Positions 48,951 through 60,700 are shown, counted from the first letter of the stretch. The stretch: DNA of 64,000 bases from Struthio camelus (GCF_040807025.1 NC_090952.1:7084001-7148000); one strand, 5' to 3'. Numbers and translations are program-made. Notes: generated from the letters alone by a model not told the origin.

Positions 48951-51900
48951 AAGAGATGAAGCCAATTCTTGTGCTTTCAGACCAAAAGCAACAACAAAAA
49001 AACAGTGAGAGAGGATTGCACTCCATTTATTTCACCGACCGTGCCCACGCCGGGGCTGCTGCTGCAGCACGCTGCGCGGTCGCACGGGAAACCGGCACGG
49101 CCGCAGAGCAGGGGGCAGCGCCTAGGAAAAGCCCACGGCGTTCAGAGCAGCGATGACGGCCCAGGGCTAGCCGGGCGACACACGGTGGTAGGAAACCGTC
49201 CCTTGCCTAGTGTGGTTTCCTGTGATTTTCGGGGCGTTGCGGTCGCTGTTTGCAGAGCTGAGGCGCCGCGGTGAAAACGTTGCCAGTGCGTCTGCTTTCG
49301 CAGGTTGTTGGTGGCACGGTTATCCTCCTTTCTGACCTCTGCAACAGGAGTTACAGCCCTCGCATGCCAGCAAGCAGCTGTTAACACTGAACTTTGCCTT
49401 CACAAGGCAAGGCCAAGGCCTGGGGCAGGAGGAGGAAGAGAAGCGAAGACTGGCCCTGGCCTGGAGCCAGTTGTTGTTCCTTAGCTCCCTGTTAGGGTCG
49501 TTACTCCAAACAAATAGCTGGCCCCCTGCTACAGGAATAGCTTCAGTGTCTTAACTCACTAGTTTGTCTTCTGCTCTCCAGACGGCACAGCTTGCTGGAC
49601 ACTTTTTAACCAAAAGGTACATCTTCTAGGGCTGTATGAGAGACCTAGTTCCTCTGCAGACCACCTCCTACTCCGTACCAACAGCAGCGTTACGTAGCGC
49701 ACCTCCACGCTCTGCGGCAGCGCTTCAAATGGGTCATGTCAGCACCAGGAAGAGGACAGGCGACCGCCTTTAGCATTGATCTTCCCTTGAGTGGTCAAAG
49801 CCCAAGGAGGAACATGAGAGATTAAAGTGAAAAGCCGTCTCCTTTCAGCACGGTGCTCTCATATGATACTGGTGGCCTGTTGATACGTAATTACGGGGTC
49901 GGGCATTCACTTTTGCTCTTCATTACCAAATCTGTAATTTGAATATAGATAAAGCACGCTTAATATACTGCAGAAATGTCCTTATAGATACCAGGATAGC
50001 TCAGAACATTAAGCACATCCATAAAAGGCCAATGCTCAAGTATTGCAAGTGCAAAGCAATGACACGTCCTCCCAGGTGCAAAGCCATTTGAGTTTGGGGC
50101 AGCTCTGGAGGTGTCACAGCTGGGTTTTAAACTGCCGTATAACGTCACTGCTGTCCCCAGTGCTTCAAGGAGACTGCGAAGCTCCCGGGATGCCCCAGCA
50201 GCGCTTGACCCTCATGCGCCAAGGGGGCTGCCAGGGGCAGCCTGCAGCGTCGCGGGGCGCTCTGCCCGGGAACGCAGCGCAGGTTGCAGAGACGCTTGGC
50301 TCCTGCGATCTCCGTGAAGAAGAGAGGGGGGGAGAAAGGTATGGGCAGTGATATTAGATATCAGGGCATCCGCATGGTGCCCTCACTCTCAGGACAGAAA
50401 CCGCTCCCAAATCGGATGCCAGCCGCTGCGAAGCAGCTGGCACAGGGCTAAGTGAGAGGCAGCAGCTCCCTTCCCCACGAGCGGCACGCGCTGCGTGGGA
50501 AAGAGCTAGCAAATTTGGTGGTGGACAGCAGGTACAGCAGGGGATGGCCAAGCAGCACAGCCGACAGGAATAAACATTTCACCAGCCCACCACCACCACT
50601 AGAAAACCGGTGAGCAGCGTGTGGTGGCTGCAGCCCAGGAGGATGGTTGCTTGGGGTGGTTTTGCCATGGCTTGTGATTTGCACAACAGCGCGTGCAGTA
50701 GGGGCTGGATGCGGCCGTCAGGCAGAAGAGCAGACCTGCTCCTGGGCCAGGATCCCTCGTGGACCTGCTGCCGCACAGTAGTGATGGTCCCAGCCATCTC
50801 TGCTTGACCACAGCAACATCTCAGCTGCCTTTTCAGCTTTCCATGCACTGCCTATAATGGAGACGGAGACCAGGCACAGACGTTAACATCTGCTGAAGGC
50901 TTTCTCTGCCTTCGTCTCCACCACCGACATGAAAACAAACCGGGGCGGAGAGATCGCCTTGGAGCCTGTAAGCGGCCACACAGCACGGCCGTAGAAGAAA
51001 GCTGGGTTTCTCCTGCTTGTCTCAGCAGCATGTGAACACATGGCTCCCAAAGGACACCAGAAATACCACCCCTGCTAATCATTTCACCCCAGTCAAAAGT
51101 CACTCAAAACTCTCTTCTCCATCTCCGTCTGAGGAGGAGCAGATCTGGGGGCAAATGGCAGCCTGCCGGCAGTGGGCTGGGGAATTCAGCCCCTCACCGA
51201 CAAATGTAAGGTCCTTCCTCCCCTTTGCGCATCCTCCCTCCAAAGCGGTTCACATCCTCTGGCTCCCAGCTGGCAAAGACAATTTTCCATGTCCTCCTCG
51301 GAGACAGAGACGTCAGCTCACCCCTTTGCGGCTGTCCGACCCTGACAACCTCTGCACTGCAGCCCTGCGCTCCCAGCTGAGAAGGTCTAGGGGGATCCCG
51401 AAATGCCTTCAAGCTAACTGGAAAAGAAACAGCTGTAAGGGAGAGGGGCAAGGCACCCTGCGCTAAATAAAAAGGAGTCCACAAGTGCGTGGCCAGGATC
51501 ACATCACCAGGGACACCAAATCAATAGTGTCTTCCTCAGTATGGGACCAAAGGGAGGGGAGGGCAGAGAGGCGTGTCGTTGACACAGTTTACAAGGCTTC
51601 TTTCAGTTCAGAGGAGAGGCCCTCCTTGGGATACAATACCTGGCAGACAAGCAAGCTGTAGGAGTCGGCCTGGTTTCTACCCTGGGGGAGCAGCAGCAGG
51701 TCATCCAGGGTGTGGATGGATCCCTGAAAAGTTGTCTTCTCGCTCCAACATTTGTTGCTCCCTAGGAGCAGGGCTCCGACCAACCTGGCCTTCCCTCCTT
51801 TCATCGCTTTGCCAGGCGCGATCTCCAGGCGGTCCGCACTTTCACTAAATGCGGCTGCACGGAAAACGCGGGATGTCCGATGAGACGCAGCAGGCTGCGG

Positions 51901-53640
51901 GGTCTGAGCAGGGCTTTCGGATGTGAACCCGTGCTTCCCCTCCGCAGCCCGGCAGGCAAAATACATGCGTCTGACCAAGGGCAGCCGCAGGGCTCAGCGG
52001 CGCTGAGCAGTGGATAGCCAGAGTTTCTGGTCTCTCACGCTCTGCTCTCTAACGCCAAGTGCCGTAGCGGGAACGAGCAAGTGCAGCAGACGAGGTGTTG
52101 TGCTGGGAGCACGGTGCCTGGGAGTTGCTGCAGCCGGGAGAGGAGGAGGAGGAAGAGCTTCAGGTTTCCGCCGATGCTTGGGTATCTCCCCCTTGAGGGA
52201 CTCTGCTACCCACGGCAGGTTTCCTCCCTGCAGAAAAATGTGATGAAGGACTCCAGCTCTTTCTTTGGCAGATAGGATAGCAAGTCCTAGCTCTGGGTTG
52301 GCAGTAAAGGCTGATAGTCTTCAAAAGACTTTGAGCTGTTGGGGAATGACAGGTAGTATATAAATATAACAAAAAAGGAAATTGCTGGATGCCCAAGTGA
52401 GAGCGCTGTGACATTATAACTGTTCAGCTCCCTTGCGCAAGAGAAGGCAAAGCCAGCGAAGAAGAGAAAGCCGGTGTGTGGAAGATGGGGCGCTGGATGA
52501 TGGGCTGGTAAAGGTTGAGGAGCTCAGGAGGACTCCTTCACCGGGAACTGGAAGATGTTTTTCCCCAGTGATTGCAGTCAAACTGCTCCCTCTCTTTACC
52601 ATTGTGCTCTCTATTTCAGAGCTTCAGCAAGACCATCTTGTGTTCACCAGGGATTACATATTTCTGCCCACATCTCTGATTGCTCACGGAGAATTTTTAT
52701 GTTATACAAATATCCCCAAATCCCAATTCCAGCCTTCCAAGGAGCACACGCCAGTGGTTTCGTGGAAATTTGCACTCGAAATGTTCCCATCCTAAAGCGT
52801 AAGTGCATCTACCCAGGTTTTTGGGAACCCCAATAACCTAATTGGAGAAACGGAGCAGCTCGAGTCGGCTCCTCGCAGGGCTCATAGGAGGGCACAAAGC
52901 CCCAGTTCCCAGGAGAGCATCCCGTCCCGGCGAGCTAACTGGAAGGCTCTCCGGCGCTCCTCTCACACCAAGAGGGTTAATACCTGCGGGGGCGTGGGAC
53001 TGGCTGTGGCACGCAGGGAAGAGCATCTCGGGATTGTACAAACCTTATTATGGGGTGTTTAGGGGAGGAACCAAAGATGGGGAAAGGGAGGGGCCATGTT
53101 GGTTTAGGGAGGGAGAAATGTGGGAAAATAGAAGGACTGGGAGCAAAAGGGGCCAGTTGCGTGTGAGCAGCTTGCTGGTCCGTATGCTTGTCCGGCCATG
53201 TGCCGCCGTCTGTCCTGTCTTCTCCTTGAACTCCATTTCTTAGTATTTCCTAGGCAAGAGACTCTCCTCTGTGTGCGTGTGTGTGGATGGAGGTCTACGT
53301 GGCAGCAGCTGGAGTCAGACCTCTGCCAGAGGGGCCCGCGCACCGCGGGTGCCAGCACCTGGGGAGGCTGGGGGTCCAGGGACCAGCGCCGGACAGGCTG
53401 CGCACTGATGGCCGGCTGCCTACCGGATTCGGCAACCCCAGCAGACATGGCGGTGAAAGAGGGGCCAGCTCTGCTCCGGCGGTGCTTGCTCGTGGCTGAG
53501 GGTCCCCCCGAGCCCTGGCAGCCTGGACGGGCTGAAGCCGACCGGCTTCATATCTTGGGCTGGGGGCTGTCATTGCATGGTGTCCTTGCAGAGCACCTCG
53601 CGTGGCCATCAATTCCCCTCCCCGCCGTGATAACTAACAA
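48951..53640. other. Intergenic, no feature recognised
   Basis: Mixed-composition DNA. Open frames on both strands are short, overlap each other and show no recognisable motif. No RNA gene, tandem array or mobile element stands out. Confidence 0.45.
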
Positions 53641-54854
53641 AGCTAAATAAAGCCGTTCTGCCGGACCGACCTCCTGGCAGAGGGAGCTGCTGATAGGAGT
53701 CAGTCAAAACTCTTCATCCGCCTCCCCTTTCCCAGGCGGTGCGTAATTACTGGGAGCTGGAGTGAATTCATTCAGCTCTCTCGCTCGGGTTTCCTCCTCC
53801 CTTTCCCATGCTGCTCGTGTCGCCCGGGCTCGACACACAGCAGCAGCGAGTCACGCGGCCGGCGGCTCCAGGTAGATGACGATTCAATTCCCCTCAGACG
53901 GGTCGCAGCCGCATTTGGAAGCCAGATGCTCCAAACTGGGGCAAGTGGATTCAAACAGAGCCACTGACATAACCCTAAATATCTTTGCCCATCAGGCGCT
54001 GAAGATCCTTCCTAGCAGCCAGCTCGTTGCACTGCAGAGCTACAGCCTGTAAAGGAAAGGGGGGGGGATGAAAGAGTAAAGCTGGAGTGTTATGAAACCA
54101 GCGGGAAAGGGGGAGAAGTTGTAGCTGAAATATCCCCGCTCTGCGAGCTGAGCATCCCTGTTTTGAAAATCCTGCTCCCTCTGTGAGTCACTGAACGGTT
54201 TGTGGACACAAAAATAATTGTGCCTTTGGGATTTGTTTCCCCCCCCCCCCCGCTGATTCTTCACCAAATGGCTGGAATAGGGAAGGAGCAACTGCTGCTC
54301 CTCCTGAGGAACAGGAAGCCTCGGGTGTGGGTGGATGCCGCAACTCAGTGAGAGGAGACTGACCCCCCCACCCCACGGGCCCACAGGCAGCACCTGCACG
54401 CAGGATGGAGGGGCACCAGGCTGGGCGCCCCGCTGGGCTGGGGCATGCCGGTGCTGGTCCGCCTGATCCGAGCTTTTATGGATGGAGGAAAGCACGTTGG
54501 TGGGTGAAGGCTCTGGGATATGATGCATCCCCCAGCCTGGTTGCCCAGGGCACCCCCCCCCCAACCCAGCACCCATCTCTGCCGGCTCTGGGGGGTGGCA
54601 GGGGGCCAGCGGTGCTGTCTGCAGGCATTGCCCTTGAGAAGGGGGGATGTGAGCCGCACCGCATCAGAGCGGCCCCCCTTTTCGATCACCAGATCCCTCG
54701 GCTCAGGCAGTAAAAATAAACCTTACCCGGCCGCCTTTGCAAGCAGCCGGGGCCTGGCTGGCACCCAAGCTGCATCCGCAAAACGCAGGTGTGAAGCGCC
54801 CCGACCTTGGGGAGGTGCATCCGGGCGGCGGGAGAGCTCATGAATGAACCCCGG

Positions 54855-54964
54855 CGTGTGCGTGCGCGGGTGTGCGTGTGTGTGTGTGCGCCTGGGTGTG
54901 TGAGCGTGAGTGTGTGTGTGTGTGTGCGTGCACCCCCTCGTGCCTGCGGGTGTGCGTGTGGATG
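54855..54964 (+). repeat. Imperfect (TG)n microsatellite
   Basis: Broken runs of GTGTGTGT mixed with GCGC and GAGC, about 0.8 kb upstream of the candidate TATA box of the receptor gene. Alternating purine-pyrimidine sequence of this kind can adopt Z-DNA. Confidence 0.85.
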
Positions 54965-55048
54965 TGGAGCAGGGAGCCAGCCTTGTTGTTATTCTGATCA
55001 CAGCGTCTCTGATTCACAGACTTGGATCATGAATACAAGTGAAGACTT

Positions 55049-55056
55049 TGACGTCA
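55049..55056 (+). promoter_or_regulatory. Consensus CRE palindrome TGACGTCA
   Basis: A perfect eight-base cAMP-response element inside a block of balanced composition (about 55000-55160) surrounded by GC-rich DNA. It lies 627 bases upstream of the candidate TATA box. CREB/ATF proteins bind this palindrome; binding here is an inference. Confidence 0.5.
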
Positions 55057-55682
55057 GAGTTGAGATTTATCAGCAGATCCAATGGGGCAGGAATATTAAG
55101 TGCAAGTCGATGCCAGCTATCTGCCAATGTTATTAGCGATGCTCACCGAGGAATGAGGCTTAACACCAAGGACTGAAAGGACTGGGAAGGAGGAAAGGAA
55201 AAAAAAAAGGGGGCAACAAAACGGAGGAAGCAAGCTGATCCTCAAGCGTTAAAGCAAGGTAAAACAGCAACGGGCGGCGTTCGTGCGTGCCCTGTGCCGG
55301 CTGCGTGTGCCGGGCGGCGGGCAGCGGGCCCTCCTCGCAGCTCACCGAGCGCCGGCGGCGGTGGGCAGTGGCCGGGCTGGGGGCCGGTGGCCTCCGCGCT
55401 TGCGGAGGGGACGGGCTCCGCCGGAGCACCGCACCGAGCCGGGCTGGACCTTTGCAGCCGGCGATGGAGAAGCATCTTTGCAGCCAGCGTTTTACAAAAG
55501 GGAGGAAGAGACGGGAAAGTTAACGTAGCCTTATCTCCAGCCGCTGCCTTCTCATTTCATCAGCGACTCCGCATACATGCGAGGGCTGTCCTATTAATAG
55601 TATTTATTTTTACGCGCCCCACGCACAAAAAAAAAAAAGGGAAAGAAAGGGGTGAGGGTGGGGGATGTGGTGCCTTTTGTGC

Positions 55683-55692
55683 TATAAATAGG
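55683..55692 (+). promoter_or_regulatory. Candidate TATA box of the GPR12-like gene
   Basis: TATAAATAGG flanked by GC-rich sequence, about 490 bases before the coding exon. It would direct a start near 55713-55720, giving a short non-coding first exon, spliced to the acceptor at 56173-56174. The matching donor could not be chosen among several weak candidates. Confidence 0.45.
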
Positions 55693-56172
55693 CGGCGAGG
55701 TAGCCTTGCGCCGGGGAAAAGCGGAGGAGAAGGTGTAGCCGGGCTTTGCCGGAGAGGGAGAAGCCGCTTCCCGCGGCGTGAGCGCTGGGACGGGGCGGGT
55801 GGAGGCGCCTGCGGCTGCCCCCGCGCAGCGGCGCGGAGCCGTGCGCTGGGGCGGCCGGGGGGGGGGGGAAGCGTAGCCCGGGGAGGGGGCCTGGGGGAGC
55901 GGGGCGGGCGGGGGGGGGCTTTTTCCCAGGGAAGCTGCAGCCGGGCCGGGCCGGGGGGAGGCGGCTGGGGATGCGCTCGGCGGCGGGCGCGGCGCGGAGC
56001 GGTGCGGAGCGCGGTGCGGGACGCGGGGCGGGGGGGTGCGGAGCCCGGTGCGCGGCTCGGTGGGAGGGGGGTGGGGGCAGCTCGGCGGGGCGGAGACCGG
56101 TGCGCAGCCCGGAGCGGGGCGCCCCGGAGCCGCCCGGCGCCCCTCACCGTGGCCCGCTCTCCCTTTCTCCCC

Positions 56173-56174
56173 AG
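56173..56174 (+). other. Splice acceptor before the GPR12-like coding exon
   Basis: The AG ends an 18-base pyrimidine-rich tract three bases before the first ATG. Human GPR12 likewise has a non-coding first exon and its whole coding region in the next exon. This argues against the longer open frame that begins at 56036, which would be intronic. Confidence 0.65.
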
Positions 56175-56197
56175 CGATGCTGCACGGCCCCGCCGCC

Positions 56198-57271
56198 ATG
56201 GGGGAGCCGTGGCAGCCGCAGCCGCAGCAGCAGCGGCTGGCGGGGCCCAGCAACGCCTCGGTGCCCAGCGCCGGGCCGTCGGCGGCGGGCTGGCCGGGCA
56301 CGGCGGCGCCGGGCGGCGGCGGCGGCGGCGGCGGGAGCGGCGGCGGCGGCGGCGGGAGCGGCGGCGGCGGCGGCGGCGGCGGCGGGGCCGTGAGCCCCTG
56401 GGACATCGCGCTGTGCGCCACGGGCACGGCGGTGGCGGGCGAGAACGCGCTGGTGCTGGCCGTGCTCTTCTACACGCCGAGCCTGCGGGCGCCCATGTTC
56501 CTGCTCATCGGCAGCCTGGCGCTGGCCGACCTGCTGGCCGGGCTGGGGCTGGTGGCCAACTTCGCCGTGCGCTACCTGCTGCGGCCGCCCAGCGAGGCGG
56601 CGGAGCTGGGCGCCGCCGGGCTGCTGCTGGCCGCCTTCTCCGCCTCCGTCTGCAGCCTGCTGGCCATCACCGTGGACCGCTACCTGTCGCTGTACAACGC
56701 GCTCACCTACCACAGCGAGCGCACGCTGGGCTTCACCTGCGCCATGGTGCTGCTGATGTGGCTGCTGTGCCTCGGCGTGGGGCTGCTGCCCCTCCTGGGC
56801 TGGAACTGCCTGCGGGACCAGAGCGCCTGCAGCATCCTGCGGCCCGTCACCAAGGACAACGCGGCGGTGCTGGCCGTCACCTTTCTGCTCCTCTTCGCCC
56901 TCATGATGCAGCTCTACCTGCAGATCTGCAAGATCGCCTTCCGGCACGCCCAGCAGATCGCCGTGCAGCACCAGTTCATCGCCACGGCCCAGGCCACCTC
57001 CACCCGCAAAGGGCTCTCCACCCTCTCGCTCATCCTGGGCACCTTCGCCCTGTGCTGGATCCCCTTCGCCATCTACTCCCTGGTGGCGGATTCCAGCTAC
57101 CCCGCGGTCTACACCTACTCCCTGGCCCTGCCAGCCACCTGCAATTCCCTCATCAACCCCATCATTTACGCCTTCAGAAACCCAGACATCCAGAAGTCGC
57201 TGTGGCTGGCCTGCTGCGGGTGTATCCCTTCCACCTTCTCCTCCAGACCAAGGACATCCAGCGATGTGTGA
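56198..57271 (+). CDS. GPR12: GPR12-like G protein-coupled receptor (GPR3/6/12 family), 357 aa
   Basis: A single-exon class A receptor. A good acceptor (CTCTCCCTTTCTCCCCAG, AG at 56173-56174) precedes two in-frame ATGs, 56177 and 56198; the second sits in a perfect Kozak context (GCCGCCATGG) and is chosen. The N-terminus has one sequon (N19-A-S) and a 25-residue Gly/Ser run (39-63). Then come SPWDIALC, TM1 with GEN (81-83), TM2 Asp111, ITVDRYLSLY (DRY 160-162), GWNCLRD before Cys211, CWIP (286-289), NPIIY (320-324), palmitoylation-type CCGC (339-342) and C-terminal SSDV. As in this family, the TM3 cysteine (3.25) is missing. LRAPMFLLIGSLALADLLAG, TYHSERT and CCGCIPS point to GPR12 over GPR3 or GPR6. 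Known role: constitutive Gs activation raising cAMP in neurons and oocytes. Its distance from mammalian GPR12 suggests it may instead be the GPRx-type fourth member reported in frogs. Confidence 0.9.
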   Translation: MGEPWQPQPQQQRLAGPSNASVPSAGPSAAGWPGTAAPGGGGGGGGSGGGGGGSGGGGGGGGGAVSPWDIALCATGTAVAGENALVLAVLFYTPSLRAPMFLLIGSLALADLLAGLGLVANFAVRYLLRPPSEAAELGAAGLLLAAFSASVCSLLAITVDRYLSLYNALTYHSERTLGFTCAMVLLMWLLCLGVGLLPLLGWNCLRDQSACSILRPVTKDNAAVLAVTFLLLFALMMQLYLQICKIAFRHAQQIAVQHQFIATAQATSTRKGLSTLSLILGTFALCWIPFAIYSLVADSSYPAVYTYSLALPATCNSLINPIIYAFRNPDIQKSLWLACCGCIPSTFSSRPRTSSDV

Positions 57272-58525
57272 GGACTGAGTGCAGAGCGAGATACGCTCCC
57301 TTGCTCTCCTCCTCCTCCTTTTCCCCTTCGTTGTTATTGTTTCCTACCAGGAGGAACCCCCCCCCAGCCAGCACATCTCGTTCCATGGAAAGATGTCCAA
57401 AAAGAAAAAAAAAAGACGAGGGAAGGGAAAAAAAAGGGGGGAAAGAAAGAGAGAGAATAGAATGATAATGGTTTCCTTTAAAAATATTATTTTCTTACAC
57501 ATTTTATTTTTTATTTAAAAACACAAAACACCAAAAAAAAAAAAGGGGGGGGGGTTAGCTGATCGACGTACGATAGCGTTTGTCTCATCTCGGGGTAAGG
57601 AGACGGGGGAGCAGCGTGCTTGCCAGCCCAGCCTGGATCCCTCCCCCCCCCCCGCCCCGCCCCGCCCCGCCGCTCCGGGGGCAGGTCCCCACGCGTGGGG
57701 CAGGCGGGGGGCGGGGGAGGCGGCCCCCCCGGCCCCCGGCCCCTCTCATCAGGTCTTGCTCTGCTATGCAATAACGGGGGGTGGGGGGCGGCGTTCAGCA
57801 CCGCGGGGCGGACAGCTCCGCCGGGCCGCCCCGGAGACGCGCAGGGAGCCCGGGCCGGGGCGCGCGGGGGCCGCGGGCTGGGATGGGATCCAGGGGGTCC
57901 AGGGGATCCCTGGGATCCCTGGGATGGGGACGGATGAGCTGCGGGGGGGAGGGGAGGGGAGCGACGCCTCTCTGTTTCTATGTCGTTTGCGAAGCACTTT
58001 GAGAAGCCGCAGGGCGAAAGGCACTTTAAGGCGTTGCCGTTGTTTCTCGCTGTCGCGGGGGTGACGGCGATTGGGGGGGGGGGGTTACCCGGGGAATCCC
58101 TTTCCCCGAAAGGTGACTGCAGGCAGGGTGGGGGATCACTGTGTGCAGGCGGCGTGGGCAGCCGGGGTGGCCCTGCCTCAGGGCTCTGGGGAGGCCGGGA
58201 AGGGCTCTCCTGCCTGATTTGGGGCTGTGGGGTGATGTGCTGCCCTGGTTGTGCACGCTTCCGCACTGATCGTTTACATGGGGTGGGATTTTGATCCAAA
58301 GACAGATCTGGTCTTGCTTGGGTCCCCTAGAGGGAAGCCAATGTAATCACACGTATTATTCCGGATGCTACTAGTTTAATTTGCTTCATTAGAGAAGCTA
58401 CAGTACCCTCACATTCCTCTAGTATATCATGTGCTTTGTGGTGTTAGTGAGACCATGATGAAGTGTCCTTTATCTTGTGCTTTCTTTTGGCCAAGAAGTG
58501 GAATAGTGCATTCACTTAAAATAAA
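57272..58525 (+). other. Probable 3' UTR of the GPR12-like gene
   Basis: Non-coding sequence after TGA 57269-57271, with A-rich and G-run segments near 57395-57560. The first AATAAA downstream is at 58520-58525; the UTR would then be about 1.2 kb. A CpG-dense stretch at 57600-58080 lies within it. Confidence 0.4.
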
Positions 58526-59142
58526 ACCAACCCTCAGAGAGAGGTCAGGCTTGGGGTAAAACGCCCAGGGAGGCCCAGGGGAATGGTAGAAGTTAGGTCG
58601 CTTGCACTGCTCTGGGGTCCTGCATGGAAACAGCTCAGTGAGCTCAGCAGGAGCCACCCCGTCAGCTGAGCCTGGTGTCCCAAACATGTTACTCTCCTTT
58701 AGGAGATGACACTGTGCTCTCGTGCATCCAAAATGACCCACTTTGAAACAGGAGCTCGATTCTGCTGTACCATGGGCAAACCAGATTAAGGTTCCTATTA
58801 GCACAATCCAGCGGCATCATTGCCAGCAAACCGCAGCATGTGTACATCGTAGTTTCAGGGAGGACAGAGCTCTTCTTGTTTTGTGAGGCTATAGTAGATG
58901 CAAAGTCACTCTATGTCTGCATATAGGTGCAACTGTATTTTCTCTCTGGAACTGTGCAATGAATGTCTATTTGTAGCTCCTAAGAGCTAAGTGTACATGA
59001 AAAAGCTATGACTCTCCAAAGCATGCATTGAACTCGGACTTACTTTCTACCTTTGAAAAGTGGCCAGTCTCTCCTTTTTTTCATTTCCTTTCTTTTTGAA
59101 CACCTGAGGCAATGGGCATGTTGAATCAGTACATATATAGAC

Positions 59143-59177
<35 letters not shown>

Positions 59178-60700
59178 TTATATATATATATACACACAAG
59201 AGAATTATATATAGATTATATATATGTATACACTTTTCCCTGTTCATTTCATTTCTTTTGATTTCCGTAAGTGCAGCCTGGTTCCTGCAGTTCCTCAGTG
59301 TGAAAAACTCAATGCAGAGTTAATTTAAGCCATTTAAAACACATTTTGAGCATTTTTGAAATGTTTTTATACAACCTGATCTAGAACGCAAGTGTTGTTT
59401 CTCTGGGCAGCTTTTTTTGTATTTTTAAATGATATGTAGCATTAAGCAATCATCTCTAGATAAACCTTTACATTAAAAAAATTTGCATTTTACTGGGTTT
59501 CCAGTCAATTCCCTGTTGTCAAAGACTTTAAATTTTAAGAATGTTCCTTCTGGAGTTTAATTGTATGCTTGAAACTTGCCTCACTTCAAGGGAGGCATTG
59601 ATCAGATTTGACAAAGGCATACAAGGATCAATGCAAAATAATTTTTCTTTGTGGCCCTCCAGAGCAGTAGGAGAAAGGTGTGGGATGTGATTAGCTAAGG
59701 CTGAGAACGTAGTCATTACCAGACAACTAAGAGAGGAGGCGAAGCTGACCTCACTGGCAGGCTTATTACTTGATCAAACTCTGTTGCAAGCGAACTCTGT
59801 TGCCTGAATTCTAGTCCTTGCATTAAAGAGACTCTTACTGTGCTCTAGTAATCCAACTCATAGGCAATATTAACATGTGGGCCAAGTATATTGCAAACTC
59901 ATATTCAGTATAAAAATGCCAATCTATTTTTTTCTCTTGTGGTGATGGAGGACTTCTCTCCTGGAGATTGTTATAGGAAGCCATGGAAGCTGTTAAAAAT
60001 TCTCAGCAGGCTTCAGGAAAAGTCACTAAAAATCTTCCCTAAAGAACATTTTGAGCAATTGGCACTTTGTGGTCTACTTTTTGTAGGTGTTTTTGTGGTC
60101 AAGCACTTTTTTGTAGGTGTTTTTTCTTTTGTTCACCTCCTTCTCCCCTTTTTATCAATGGAAAGAGGAAAAATGAAGAGAAGTGAGGAAGGAGATAAAA
60201 GGAGCTAACCTGTGGTGCATTGCATTTAAGAAATCTCTGACCATTCTACTGCACCTTAGTTTGGGGGGTTTGCATTTGTTCACTTGTTTTTTTAAAGAAC
60301 ATCTTTCCCAAAAAGAATTTTTACATGAAAAAATTCTCAATCAAATGTCATGCATCAGTGATCAGTAAGGAGAGCTAACTTAAAACCTTAAAACTAACTC
60401 AGCAACGCTGTGTGTGCTGTGTGTAGGGTGGGAATTCATTGATGTTCAGTGTCTTTCGGTGCTGGCTTTGGGACATGTTTAGCTACAAAATACAGGACCT
60501 GATTTTGCTTGTGGTCCTACCACCATCCCTTGAACACAGCGGTATCGCACCTGTATGGTAGCATGTCTGTATGGGGCACCAGCTATAGGAGGAGAATTGG
60601 GGACACAGAATGGCTTTTCCAGCAGGGTGAACATTTTGTGCCATTCTGAGGATCTAAAGCATCTAGAAACATGGTGTAAGTAGCGAAGCAACCTTCTGTA
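58526..60700. other. AT-rich downstream region
   Basis: AT-rich DNA after the receptor gene. Nothing coding is recognised. The stretch 59260-59680 has evenly complex, non-repetitive sequence that could be a conserved element. Confidence 0.4.
59143..59233 (+). repeat. (TG)n-(TA)n microsatellite
   Basis: A short GTGTGTGT run passes into about 11 TA units, then interrupted TA-rich blocks (TTTATATATATATATACACAC and on to 59233). Likely polymorphic. Confidence 0.9.

Larger units (their letters stand above)
55250..58130 (+). promoter_or_regulatory. CpG island over the GPR12-like gene
   Basis: Very GC-rich, CpG-dense DNA from the upstream region across the whole coding exon into the 3' flank. It includes G-run-rich sequence at 55847-55958 able to form G-quadruplexes. 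The long open frames in the other five frames are a by-product of this composition. Confidence 0.7.

Noticed and set aside
56144-56971. 275-codon minus-strand frame opposite the receptor
   Set aside because: Antisense shadow of the GC-rich coding exon; composed of Gln, His, Ala and Gly repeats, with no domain.
55294-57465. 723-codon plus-strand open frame over the receptor gene
   Set aside because: It runs out of frame through the receptor coding exon and upstream DNA, rich in Arg, Ala and Gly from GC-rich composition. The receptor frame has all the family motifs.
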